From contig NC_060213.1 in the NCBI RefSeq assembly GCF_021130785.1, positions 119,913,001 through 119,977,000 on the forward strand: 64,000 nt of DNA, given 5' to 3'. Positions within the stretch are counted from its first letter, which is position 1. Every line of letters begins with the position of its first letter. The position numbers and the translations under genes are program-made. Positions 11,186 through 24,300 of this stretch are shown piece after piece. The notes below the pieces were generated by a model. It did not search any database, was not told where the DNA came from, and saw only the letters and a list, made by a program, of their open reading frames with translations. Source of the DNA: Homalodisca vitripennis. Lineage: Eukaryota > Arthropoda > Insecta > Hemiptera > Cicadellidae.

Positions 11186-13059
11186 TATATTCAAGACGTG
11201 GCTTTGACCAGAACTGTTAAATATTATTTCCCATAAAAACTCTCTGCATAAACGACATCAGTTGGCACTTACTCATTCTTACACTCGCTTGAAACGATGA
11301 ACCATGTTTAAATGAAAGTAAGAATAACTTGGCAACGAAACGCCAGTGTTTGGTAGCGCGTTTGTTTTTTTTTCCCTTACTAAGGTCAGAGCTGACTCTC
11401 CCTGTATAAAATACGAGGACATCCCTCTGCAGAGTGTTTTAACAGAATTGTAAATGCCTTGTGTTAGTTTAAAACTTTATTTGCACTTTATCAATACTGT
11501 AGATTCTCTAGAGCCATTGCATTTATGTTTAGATAACTATCTTTAAAAATAAGCTTATAATGATTGTTATCTTTTACTAACAGATGTAACAGTTTTATTA
11601 CTTTTTGGATGTATTTATGTAGTAATAAACTCGTAAGATTGATCTAATCACTTTCGATGGTTAATACGAGTAGAGGATAAACATATAATCCAGTAGAGTT
11701 ATGGAATACTTTATCTCGATAGTTTAATCGACTTGTTCAGAACTTTGTAAGCCTTCACAAAGGACCGCGACTGTGATAAATAGGGACTTCGTGAGCCCCT
11801 GAAATACCTTGAAGTTGCTCTACACTGCACTTTGATAGCTTTTTTCGGCAAAAGAGCCGCGTCTCTCTTTATAAATATATATTATATATAGTCTGTACAT
11901 TATTAAATTAATTTTCGTTAGAACTTAAAAAAAGAAGTAGGTGTTTAAATATATTTTTAATTCAAACTTTAAAACTATAAAACATATATATTTTAAAATC
12001 CTTTTGTTTTAATATCAAAAATTTAGTTAAAATTATTGTTTAATTCATTTCTATACCATAGTTTCTCTTAAAAATTAGCCATTAGAATTGCCCCATTATT
12101 TTTCTACTTGCATTAAAATAACTATTTGTTAGAGTGCTTACATAGAAGCCTAGTTGTTCAATTATAGTGTTTCTAAAATTACTGTGATAGTCTGCCTGTC
12201 TCTTCAGAAGGTATTATAGTCTTTTGCACTATTTATTAAATAAGTTTCTCGCTCATATTAAAAATCTAATCCGATCTATAACCAAGCATTATTACAAACG
12301 TTATACTTTCATGTTCACTGAGCTCAACTACAACAGTACAACAAGTAAATAACTAAATGAATAAAATCGCTTTTTACTTTGTGGACACCATCAACAAACT
12401 AATACACGTTCCCTTGAGTCAAACAACAGCTGATTAGAGACAAACAAAAGCTAAGACTGGAAAACCTCGACTATCGAAGCAGGTGAAAGCTTTGCTAGGA
12501 GTATAATTGTGGGTTTTTATGCTCATCGGTGACTCGTAAATAATTATATGCATTATCTGATTTAAAATATTAAAAAATTTTAAATTAACCACCATTTTGT
12601 ACTGACTTCAAAAGGTAACCTCTAACTTTCACATTTAATTTTCTCTCATAAAAACATTTTAAAATATGAGTAGCCTGATGTTCGTCTACATTTAATATTT
12701 TTAAGTTGATTCCAAAATTTGGTAATTTTGGGGACAAGAAAAATCTTTGCGATACTAACCAAAAAGTGCATTACTTCTCTATACACGTATTCTAAATTTA
12801 GTTCTTCTAGGTGCGGTCGTTATAAAATTGAGATGGAGTATCCATACGTTTTATTCACCAGTACGTATGTAACAAGGATATTGTTAATGGAGATCAGTGA
12901 AGGGGTGTAACGACGCCAGGATTGACAACTCCAGGCTCATCTTTACACGGAAGGCTGAACTGGAGTTTGACCGGAAGTTCTCTAGAAAATTTTTGAACTG
13001 TATTGTGGGCCAACTTACATTAGTGATTTATAAGTGTTCTGTTACATGTGTACGGCCTG

Positions 13060-14215
13060 AGCTTTACTCATATTTTACAATTTTATTTCGTGCATATTTA
13101 TACACTACCTTCACGTAACCCAATATTTTCATGTAAAATTTTGACTCGTAACTGTATGAAATTAAATGAAAAAATGCCTTTATTAAAGAGGCAGAGTCAG
13201 GGCTATACAGATACTTTATGACATATTTTTGAGCGTTACACATATTTTACAATTGATTTTGTCGATACTTAAGAACTTCATGAAAACAAAATTGTCTTGC
13301 GAAATGTTGATTCTTTCTTTATCACATATTTGAAAGCTTACACATTATTTACATTGGAAACACATTTTACGATTGGTTCTGTGAATATGTACATACTTAA
13401 TTCAGGAAAACCAATTTTTCATGTAAACTGTTGACTCGTATTGAATAGTAATGTAAATACTTTATCACATTTTATATGACTTACACATATTTTATATTTG
13501 AAAACATACCTCACAATTGATCTCGGTCGATATTTACAAACTTACTTCATGAAAAATATACATTTTAATTAGAAAAAAATTTTTCCTTTTTACTCTTTCT
13601 TTATCACATATTTGAAGCTTTGCGTAGATATTTACATTGGAAACACATTTTACAATTGTTTTCTGTGGTTGTATTTACATATTTACTTCTGGAAAAACCA
13701 ATTTGTCATGTAAAATGTTGACTCGTTCTGTATTGCAAACACTTTATCCCATTATTTAAAAGCTGTATAAATACTTTTACGATTTATTTCGTGCATATTT
13801 AACATATTTACTATCTGGAAAACCAATTTGGTCATGTAAAATGTTAACTCGTACTGTATGCAAACACATTATCCCATATTTAAAGCTGTTATAACATACT
13901 TTTAATAACGATTTATTTCGTGCATATTTACATATTTTACTTCTGGAAAAACAATTTGTCATGTGTAAAAATGTTGACCTCGTACTGTAAATGCAAAACA
14001 CTTTATCCCATATTTAAAGCTGTATAAAATTACTTTACGATTTATTTCGTGCATATTTACATATTTACTTCTGGGAAAACCAATTTGTCATGTAAAATGT
14101 TAACTCGTACTGTATGCAAAACACTTTATCCCCATATTTAAAGCTGTATAAATACTTTACGATATTATTTCGTGCATATTTACATATTTACTTCTGGAAT
14201 TAGAGATTGTAAAGA
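13060..14215. repeat. Tandem array of ~122-130 bp units (copy A)
   Basis: The unit runs from a TTTATTTCGTGCATATTTAC block through TTACTTCTGGAAAACCAATT, TGTCATGTAAAATGTTGAC, TCGTACTGTATGCAAACAC and TTATCCCATATTTAAAGC. The last four units (starting near 13779, 13909, 14038 and 14160) are nearly identical. Earlier units from about 13060 are more diverged. The differences among the four young units are mainly single-base insertions. Copy B has a shorter version (31060-31760), so the young units were amplified in copy A after the duplication or lost from B. Confidence 0.85.
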
Positions 14216-15550
14216 TGTTGACTTGTTATGAATACTTTGTAAACACTTTTTTTACACATTCATTTTTATAATCCGTAAAATTTCATGTCCTCGTTTATTA
14301 TTAGGTTGAATTAATATAAAAATGACACTGAACACTTCTTTCCAAAGTGTTATCTGAACCATAGAAAGGTTAAACTAGCAAGTAACAACCCTTACTAGTA
14401 TTATACCTAATCCAAAGGGTACCCATTACTATTCTTCCTTAGTGATATACACTCGTAAATGAATTTAAAAAAACATATAAATCGTTATAAAAACGACACA
14501 GTATGCTATTATAATTATACCTGAAACTTAATTTATAAGATGTACATAAATTACTAGATTTTTATAAGTAACAAACCGATATAACGGAGTTATTGTACCA
14601 TCACAACGCAAAATGTATTGTACTAGACGGATTGAACTGGTTCTTTTTTATGTTTGATCATAAAAATGGAGAGAGCTGTTCCCTGAAAAAGTTCAAGCTA
14701 TAGGACTATTGAATTGAAAGTTATCAATCAGACGGCTAAATGAAACTGACGGCCAATGAAAGTTTTTGTTTCAATAATTAATCAAGGGTTATTCCTTGGC
14801 ACCAAAATAAATCAACATAACCTAATATTTAAAAATCTAGGAAATTTGCTATCAAGAGCTACCTCACAGATGGATCAAAAATCCTATTTTATAGGAAGGG
14901 CCCTTTTTTGGGCCCTTAATAATATATAATATAATATAACAACAAAATGGGTTTTTTCCGTATGATGATTCAGATATGTACTTTCATTGTAATAATGAAT
15001 GTTTGAATGTTCCTGCGTAGAAGAAGCACCTTTTCTTTTCACATTTGGACTAATTTTTTAGAAACAAACGTCTTCGGCTTTGTTTATACTATGATTAGAT
15101 TTGACTACTAGCATAACCACGCCTAGGCAGAAATGTTTCGGTAAATGCCTCCATGAGGTGGATTGCCAATAGGCTGAATTTTGTATTGTAACTCAAATCT
15201 ACCTATAAAAACTAAGTTTGTGGGTAAACAGCCAGCAATTGCCTTTCTTTCCATTCGTCCACATAGCTAAATTAAGTAAATTGTAAGTAACTAACTAACT
15301 AATACAAAATAAAGAATGAATTATTTCAAATATAAATATACCTTTGGTCAAACTATTTTAGAGAACTGGAAAAAAATTGGTTTGTTGGAAAAAACATAAA
15401 CTTTGTTTAATAAGTTAATTAAGATTTTCAAAACGGTTTCAGTAGGAATTCACCGTTAAATTGAATATACATTTGAAACATCCAAACAAGTGTATGTGAA
15501 TGTTTTTAACCCTTAATAAAATAACCTCAATAGCGAAATTGTACCAGGAG

Positions 15551-15660
15551 TGTGAGTCTCTGACATTTGACTTCCCTGTGTGGTAATAGAATGTCCGGCC
15601 GCAAGTCCCTGCGGCTTGTGTGGAGGATCCATCCCGGGGGCTGTGACGTCATATTGAGCC
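15551..15660. other. Conserved GC-rich island with hairpin and CRE-like palindrome (copy A)
   Basis: A GC-rich stretch of about 110 bases stands out from AT-rich surroundings. It contains a stem-loop at 15598-15615 (GCCGCA/TGCGGC arms) and the palindrome TGACGTCA at 15644-15651, which matches the consensus CREB/ATF site. The same elements lie at 33873-33984 in copy B. Function is inferred only. It could be a promoter or enhancer, or part of an old element. Confidence 0.4.
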
Positions 15661-17730
15661 TGGTTTTAAATAAACAACGTTTTGTTAATGCATTTTAGTA
15701 TAAGTTTTGAGCTCTGTTCTATTTACCAGGGATTTAAAATATTTCAAAATGTTTCCAACTATTGCAAATGTAACATTTTTAAAATAAAAATTGTTCGTCC
15801 CTATCTTATTACTAATTGTATACTCACAAATAATAAAAACTTCGTGTAATATACAGTAAATTATGTTAATGCGAAATTTTTAATTAAAACTGAAAAGAAT
15901 CAGTAGTAATTAACTGGCATAATCTATAAGGCGATATTTTGTTTTAAGACCTATTAAAACGCAAAAAATAACTGAAGCCAGAGTTATTAATAAAAATATA
16001 ACAGTGTCATTAATAACAAAAATTGTATTTTGGACCTAAATAAAGACTTCTCTTGGAGGAATAAGGTAGCGGACGAAATTAGGGTTAGGCTGCTGTACGT
16101 AGTAATACCCTTACATGATGACAGATTAATTAATTATATAGTATTCTCCAAATTATTTTGACAATTATTCCATTACTTACAGAGCAAATGTCTTCTTTCT
16201 GGTAACTTCAACCAGACCAAGAATCGAGAACAATTTTGCCTAAAGGCTGGAGAGCCAATTAATTGATTGGTGGATTGGTGAATGCCTGGTGAGTAGAAGC
16301 GGAGGAGGAGTAGGGGTACTGTTCTTTGTTAGTGTTCATGTATCTCGGTCAACGTTTTGGTGTGCGTCTGTCTGTCTATCATGTCTGTTGAACGTGATCT
16401 CCGTTATACCAACTGACCTGATTTCAGTTTCCCTTCAAACATTTGGTACTTAATTACTCCAAATTGTACTACTCAAATCATACACAAAAAATTATTCATT
16501 CTTTTCACTGTAATCATTAAAGTACTAAAATATTTAGCAAAGTTATTGGAAACACGCATGGGGTATAGAGTATTTTATTGTTGTATACTTTTATATGGGA
16601 AAAGTAAAAAATTTACAAAAATATTACTTTTCCAATACCTTTACACTATTGCTGAAAACTGACACATCAAGGAAGTTACGAGTCAGTACAAGCACGTATT
16701 GTTGTATGTATTTGACAAATTTTCTTTCGTAAACACGTTTTTTTTATCAAAATCAGTATTTTTTAATTTAATAACACATTAAAAAGTCAAATCTTCCTCA
16801 ATTACCCTATGTTTTGTTTTCTTTCTATAATTTAATAAGTGGTTTTAAAATATGTTTATGTCCTATGTAAACGGTTTCTGAATCCAAATATTTACTAAGA
16901 AAAATATTTCTAAATTTTAAAATCATAAATATGCTGTCTAAAATGTGATTGTATTTTCAGTCCATATATTTAAATCACCTTAACCAAGGACTCGACAGGT
17001 CCTTTAAACATTCTTTAATATGAACTGTTTGTCAGTGTGATATTTCTTGATAGATGGATTGTGTTGGTAAAGTTACTTTCTGTTAAGTCCTTTTATTAAA
17101 AAACCGTCGGAATTCGTTTATTAACATTTTAATGACATATTCAAAAGCTTTGTAAGTTATATACCGTTTTAATAAGATAGCTTGTGAATATAATTTTATT
17201 AAGTACCATCTCACTAATGTTAATGTTTAATTTAATTTAATATAGAAAAAAGAAATCAAACTAAGCGTGGTAAAAAAACGTATTTAAAGCCTATTCACTA
17301 AACAATATTTGTTATACATAGGTAAAGCATTGATAGTTGTATTAACTGACTGTTTGTACTCATTATCTAAATTTCTACTAGATTCACCTGTATTGTTTAC
17401 AATACTTGTGGAAAAAAAAAACAAACAGAAATGTCAAAATTACGTTAATTAAATAACATTGCTTGAGTAGACGTCTTTACAATTCTTAAAAAGAGTATAA
17501 CCATGTTTTTAATTTAAAAAGACAATTTATAAAACATTGTTCAGAACGTTCTGAAATGTGTGATGTACAAAATTGGTATATTATAGTAATTAAATGTATA
17601 TTAAAATTAATAGATTTGAAAAATACTGGTGAAGTTGAGAACACAACCGTCGGTTCTAAAATTACGTGATTGACTGCTTGAATAAGATCACCAATTACGT
17701 GTCCAACGTTAATTTGTTTAGAATTGTATA

Positions 17731-18004
17731 TGTTACACTCAACACCGAATTCGGACAATGTCCGAAATTTTTACTCACTCCGCGATGTGGACAACGTGAA
17801 TTACCCACGTCGCGTATTGAGCATTTTTTTCGGACATTGGCCGAAGCGAAATACCCAGAACGCGTTTGTGGGTAAGCGAAAGTACTCAAGAGGACGAAAT
17901 AAACACGTTCATCGGAGATTGAGCAAAACCATAATACCCATAACCCGACGTGGGTAATCTAATTTGCCCACGTCGGGTTGTGGGTATTTGTAATTTGCGC
18001 AAAC
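17731..18004 (+). repeat. Left terminal inverted repeat of Ginger-like element
   Basis: It pairs with 20588-20869. It contains an outer 17 bp near-palindrome TTCGGACAATGTCCGAA (17749-17765). Near the inner end is a hairpin whose arms are AACCCGACGTGGG and CCCACGTCGGGTT around a short AT spacer. The copies differ mostly by one- or two-base insertions. Confidence 0.9.
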
Positions 18005-18228
18005 GCCGAAAAGCCTCCAAACACAACCATACCATACCCTATCACTAATTCCATTATAACAAGTAAAATAAAAATCAAATTTTCCTTGAAATTCCATTTA
18101 TTTCAATCAAAACAAAAACTAAACAGTAAAATACAAGTATCTTATTATTGAAAATAGAAAAAAAAGTTATTTTTCACACATGTACCACTTTCAATGTTTA
18201 TTAAAGTTCTTTTCAGAAAGTATTCACT

Positions 18229-20359
18229 TTACTTGTTAGCACAAGAAGTGCTACCGTGACATTTAGAATTGCATTTTTAAATTTGATTTTACACATTTGC
18301 AAGATCTGCCCGAACACTTCTTCTTGCATCCAACATCTGATGAAACCTTGTTTGGACCCGGATGACTTCATTGCTTCTTTACGGACATTGAGCTGTTCAT
18401 CAGGTACATCGATGTTATTAATAAATTTATTAGGAGCTACCTGGAACTGGTTTCTGGAAAACTGTTTGTCAAGAACTCCATGCTTTGTACCAAGGGTATA
18501 GGAATCATCGTTCTTATTTATTACAACAGCCCATTACATTTCTTGGAGCTAGTCGGCCCCGGTCGACATCAGGAATGTTTACCAAAACGTTATCGCCGAC
18601 TGAGACTGGAGTTAATTTTCTTTCAGTACGCTTTAACATTTTGGCTGCCTGACTTTTTCAATGCAGTTTACACAGTTTTCTCGTATTGTGTCTATGGCAG
18701 ATTTTCTTGAGCAAAGAGTGCACAAAGGTAAGCCTAGGTCTTCGTTATTATAAAACTTCATAATGTATGTGCTGACCACATTCAAAACAGCTGTTTTGCT
18801 TTGTCACAATCTATTGCTTTGTCACAATCTATTGCTTTGTCACAATCTATATTACAGAGTGTTAAGTTATCGCTGGACATAGTTTCTTTTTCTACGTGTT
18901 CATTGTTTTCTACAGTCCTTGTCAAAATCTCCGAAGCATCTTCATCCACAGCATTTATTTCTTCGTTGTCTTCTTCATTAAAACTTTTTTCAAGCTTAGA
19001 GAAACTCTCCTTCTAGTTCTTCCTCAGTAGTTATTTTTTTTACGACGTCGGCTGTCAAAGGGGAATCTAATAATCCATTTTTCTGTGGTGAACCAAACAT
19101 TGCCTCATAAGGGGTTCTCTTGATCCCACTGTGGTAACTGTTGTTCTTAGTATTCTGAATGATCCTGAGACCATTTGCCCATCCTGAGGTGTTGTTATCA
19201 GTCCCATACCAAGCCACAAGACTATCTCGAACGTCCTTTGATTGGCCCGTTCGACAGACCCTTGACTCTGACGAGTGTCTTGGTTTTCCATGTACTAGTT
19301 TTATGGCACTTCCATATTTTACTTGGCTAGGTTCTCGATAACCTGAAAACCGTACCATTACCATTACAAAAATTACTAAAATTCTAGGGTGGAATCTTTT
19401 CACTACCATGTAATTTGTTTTTAACCACTTACCCGGTTACAAAAATTCCCGTCCATTATCACTGTGAAGTATGTATGGAGCCCCAAAATAAGCAAAATAT
19501 ATCCAAAAGGATGTCGGATACTTCATCAGACAGTAGTTTTTAGTTTTCAAGGGACGTAGAAACAACAAACTTGGTGAGATGATCTTGATAATTAAGGATT
19601 GAAACTTGTATTCGCCGTCAGGCTTCTGATTGCATATCAATTAGATCCCACGCTAAAATACAATAAAAATACATAAATCGACTCAACATAAATGTTATGT
19701 TCAACTATACCATATACCTCATTATAACAACTGCCAGTGCGTAATACGCTTAGGTATTTGTCAGCAAAGGAGAAACATGTCTTAATTTAGAGAAATGCTG
19801 CGTATGATATCTTTTTACCTGGCAGCGTGAATTTAATGCTGTCATAATGATGGGTTTAACAACCAGACCCTTTACTTTTTGACCTTTTTTTTTTTTTTCC
19901 TTAAGTGCGCAAGGTTCGCAAAAGATCCAAATATATTTTAATTACCTCCCTGGTAATGTTTACAAAATTTTCCTGTTTTTTAGCTCGGCTTCCCATAGCT
20001 TTTTCTTTTTTATGACCAACTCTGTAATGAGCTGAATGAATTGTGTCATATACATTTGATCAATGCGACAGAAATATATTTTTTATTATCTGTCATTTCT
20101 TCAGTTGTTTTTTTCAATCCAAACATTTTCTTTCTTTAAATCGCCAATGTTTTATTGACATCAAAACCGATTGATTCGGCGATTAATCTTTAGACACTAT
20201 CAAAGGACTGGACCATTTTTCCTCTTCTGTTTTGCCTCCTTTACTTCGCTGATAATTTCTTCATAGCGTGGCTCCTCGATAATAAAATTTTCGACTTGTG
20301 AGACCATTATCTTCTTGGAACATCAGATCTTCCAATTTACTGTGAAATGATTCCTTCAT
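18229..20359 (-). pseudogene. KRBA2-like DDE integrase/transposase, frameshifted
   Basis: This is the transposase of the Ginger-like element. From the chosen start (20359, KESFHSKLEDLMFQEDNG follows) the frame continues to RYEEIISEVKEAKQ and then breaks. The catalytic core spans 19640-18996: PDGEYKFQ, LRPLKTK, an FGAPYILHSDNGREF block with the second Asp, then QGSVERANQ with the catalytic Glu in one frame and AYHSGIKR-like/TPYEAMFG in another. Downstream are VSVGDNV and IPDVDRGR, then KQFSRNQFQVAPNKFI. A Cys-rich tail (GCKKKC, RSCKC, CNSKCHGSTSC) ends at the stop at 18229. At least five single-base shifts interrupt it. It is either inactive or a victim of insertion-type errors. The order matches KRBA2-like proteins end to end. 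Confidence 0.75.
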
Positions 20360-20587
20360 TTCAAACAAAATCACAAAACACAACAGCACTTTAAAATAAG
20401 TCAACCACACTCGCCACTTACGCACAGAACAAAGAAAAACTGCTTGTGTATAACGACAGTGCACTAAATCGTTCAATGAAAATAGCACAGTAGGCCTATT
20501 TTGTTGCTAACAGTGACGATTAGTGGGTGGGGGGGCGCATGTTCCTCGACCTGCACGTCTGGGACTGTGGGAAACGGATTTCCGGCG

Positions 20588-20869
20588 GTTTGCGCAAATT
20601 ACAAATACCCACAACCCGACGTGGGCAAATTAGATTACCCAACGTCGGGTTATGGGTATTATGGTTTTTGCTCAATCTCCGATGAACGTGTTTATTTCGT
20701 CTCTTGAGTACTTTCGCTTACCCACAACGCGTTCTGGGTATTTCGCTTCCGGCCAATGTCCGAAAAAAATGCTCAAATCCGCGACGTGGGTAATTCACGT
20801 TGTTCCACATATCGAGCGGAGTGAGTAAAAATTTCGGACATTGTCCGAATTCGGTGTTTGAGTGTAACA
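20588..20869 (-). repeat. Right terminal inverted repeat of Ginger-like element
   Basis: It is the reverse complement of 17731-18004, with the same outer palindrome (TTCGGACATTGTCCGAA) and the same inner hairpin. Confidence 0.9.
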
Positions 20870-21336
20870 TATACACTATTTTAATATGTATTCAAATTGA
20901 AAAAAAATGAAATATTTGAGGGCTTTAATTTCTTTTTGTATAATAAATATTATACATTTTATTACAAATTATGACAGGAATTATGGATCTTGATTTGAAT
21001 GTAGGTGATATTACAAATTTATTGACTTTTTGCCTGTTTTAAAAAGGTTTTCTTACTAAACCATTTTTTTTTTCCATTTCTTAAACTTTACAAATGCATT
21101 ATAAGACATTAAATGTAAAACTTTTATATTCGCTCTGAAACATTAGCGAACCAACTTTCCGTGGGGGTGTAACATTTCATTCCTGTCTGTCTGTCCCTAC
21201 ACGATATCTAGAACACGAACTAACCTATAAAATGAAATTTTATTTCTGCATTTAGGCTCCATTTCTATATTAGCAACACGACTTCAATAATAGGTAATTT
21301 CATGGGATTTGGCTGAGCGTTAACGAATATCTTTAA

Positions 21337-24300
21337 CTCCTTTGACGGCCACGGGCCGATATACTGGCTCTCGAATTTCTTTTTCGAAACGGCCGTGAGC
21401 CAAGATATCGGCATAGAAAAATCAGTTTCGAAAACGGCATCGCGCCGAGAAATCGGCACCCTTCATTTGATTAAATTATTCGCCTTTAATCCTCTTTTAT
21501 TTTCGGTTTGTAATATAATATCAAACGAAGACGTAAACATATATCCTTTCAAATTATTATTAAATTTTTATTATAAAATGTTTTTTACTTTTTTTTGTTC
21601 AGTAGGAAAGATGCAATTCAGAAGGCAGTGACGTTGTCAAACAAGATGTTTCGGTTCTCTTTGGTAGCAGCTGTTTTGTTCGTTGTGTGCTTTGTAACAC
21701 TTGGTTTTGTTCTTAGACGTTCTGTAATGTGAGGTTATGTTACATTTGCTGTGAAGTTTAGTAATGTATTCTTTTTTCTGGTTTACATTTAGCAATGAGT
21801 AACAAAAGAACCGTCGTGAAGCATCGCCTGTAAGTGGAGGACACATTGTTTTTCCTGTCTTCAAAATGCTAATGTAAGGACTATTAGTAGATGACACTTC
21901 CAATTATGATCTCTTTTCCCTTCTGAAGACAGCACTAAGTGACTTGGGAACGATACGGACGATGATCCTACGTTTCGATCCTGCCAATTTTAGGGCCGTC
22001 TACATCACAAACCAGATTTGGTCTGCCCCTACAAAACTAGGCCTAGATTTTTTGATGTGAGCCATGAGTTTCTAGTTCTGATTCTGAGCAAAATGTTAGC
22101 TTAGGCCCTAGTGGTAACAAATATTCACAAGGCCTAGAGGTAGGCCTAAGGGTAGTACTAATGCTACTTCCTAATGATAGTGGACTTAGCCTATTCTCCA
22201 GAAAGAATATGGGTTTCCTGTCAGTGAAAATGATGATTCATCTATTAGGTAGTAGGCCCTCTTAAACATGATTTTTTCATTCAATGAGATTCCTGGTCCA
22301 AGGACATTGCCCACCTTCCAGACCTCAGCTCCCATTATGTATGTGCTGCTTGTTTCTCACTAATAACCTTATTGAAAATTTTTGTTACCGAGACCAAAAC
22401 TCTGCTTATGCTCAAGATGCCATAAATAGTAGTGTAATGAACAGTAGGGTATGGGAAAAAGTTTCTTTTGCGGAAATGAAAGCTTTTACATAGCAGACAA
22501 ATTTGAATATGGGACTGAACTATAAAAAACCTTCTATAGATATGTACTGGATGCTCTTCTTCTTCTCAGGTTACACCATGGTATTCTCGATTGTTCAGCA
22601 GAAATAGATTTGAAGATAATTTTAAGATTTTTTCATATGGTTGACAATAAAAAAATTGGCAAAACACGGTACCCCATATTATGACCCCACAGCAAAATTT
22701 CAGCCACTTGTAGACCATGCTAATAGAGTTTCCGTCAATATTATATTCCCTAACCAGCATCTAAGGCATTTGACGAGTCTCTAGTTTGGAACCAAAAATC
22801 ATACCCAACTATTGCAGTATATGCCTAACAAAAAAGCCAACCACAAATGGGGGATTCCAAACTTTGGGTGCTGTGTTGATTCCGTCTCAAATTATTGCTT
22901 AGCATTCTTTTGATATAAAGGAGACTAAAAAGGCAATGGAAGACCAGGAAATACATAAGAAAAAGAGGTTCTAGCTTTTACTGTAGTTACAAAATTATTG
23001 GACATGGGGAATACTATCTGAACAATGGCTGTATCACTTGTATACTGATTAACTTTTTCACGGTCCATTCCTCTAATTGAATATTTAATAATTCAAAACA
23101 ATAGACATTTGTAACCAGGTACAATCAGGAAGAATATGGAGAGGAAAACTCCCTGATGAATTGTTAGGAAAATACAAGGTAGGGGATAAAAGGATACATG
23201 AGGAGTAAGGAAATTTTAGGTTTAGCTTATAGAGAGAAGTCCATCTCAAAAAAAGTCAGGTTGATTTCTTGTGTCTTCTGATAGCCAAAGCTGAGCTAAC
23301 GTACAAAGTAAGCAAGAAATAAGGGGAACACAAGTGTAAATAAAAACAAAACCAGACATGATCCACCAGTATAATAAATTTATGGGTGGGATTGACACCA
23401 ACGGACCCAGATGTTTATATTCATATCTACGACGAGAGGCGTACCGTAAAATATATGGCGTAAGATCACATTCAATATTTTGTCTAGAATGAATTTTGAA
23501 AATATCTTATATTCTATACAAAATGAACTGCAAAGACAAACCTACAGTCCACGTTTGAATTTCACAATAAATGTTATTGAGACACTTGCTCAAGACTGCG
23601 GCTTAATTGCTAAGAACATTCCAGGCTAATTTAGGAGGAGGTGATGGGCCAAATGCCCCTTAGTCCGGTTTGGAATGGATAAGATTCCTGAAAAGAAAGA
23701 AAAAGAATTTGCTGTGTCTGCAGTACAAAAAATCAGAAGAAGGAGAACAAGAACTGCAATTGTTTTTAAAAATGTACCAAATGGAGTACAATGCAGAGTG
23801 TTTCGCATAAAACACTAAATAGGTGCATAAAGAAAGCACAAAAGACCGTGTAACATAATTGTTATATAGATTTGTTAACTATAATTATTATTACTATACA
23901 TTTTTTTAAAATGTTCATGTATAAAGGTGGTTTGAAGACAAATTGTGTAAACAAGAGAAAACTATAAGGTGACCATTTCTACATGTAATTCACATGGCCT
24001 AATGGACAAACAAGAAGTCTACAAGCGTAAACAACTTGTTATACCAAACTTTTCATGTTTGATTCGCATGGTGGTGCTGTGTTGATAGTTTTTCTATAAA
24101 AAATTTTTCTAAAAACGTTATTGTCTGAAGATATCCATATGATTTTTATTCTATACTTGTTTGAAAATTATGAGTATACATTTACTATATAATAATTAAT
24201 GGTTTTCCCTTGAAATAATTTTTTTTTTATCCTAAGTTTGTCCCCCCCACCCCCCAAAAAAAACCAATTAAACACAAAAAAATAAAAAAAAAAACCATCC

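Larger units (their letters stand above)
17731..20869 (-). mobile_element. Ginger-like (integrase-type) DNA transposon
   Basis: The 3,139 bp insertion has ~275-280 bp terminal inverted repeats that begin TGTTACACTC and end GAGTGTAACA, flanked by a 4 bp TATA duplication (17727-17730 and 20870-20873). Copy B has the uninterrupted site with one TATA at 36005-36008. Inside, on the minus strand, is a KRBA2-like DDE integrase gene. Long TIRs, TGT...ACA ends, 4 bp target duplication and a Gypsy-integrase-like transposase are hallmarks of the Ginger superfamily. The published Ginger1 group targets CCGG/CCGT, so a TATA target is unusual or marks another subgroup. Confidence 0.8.
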
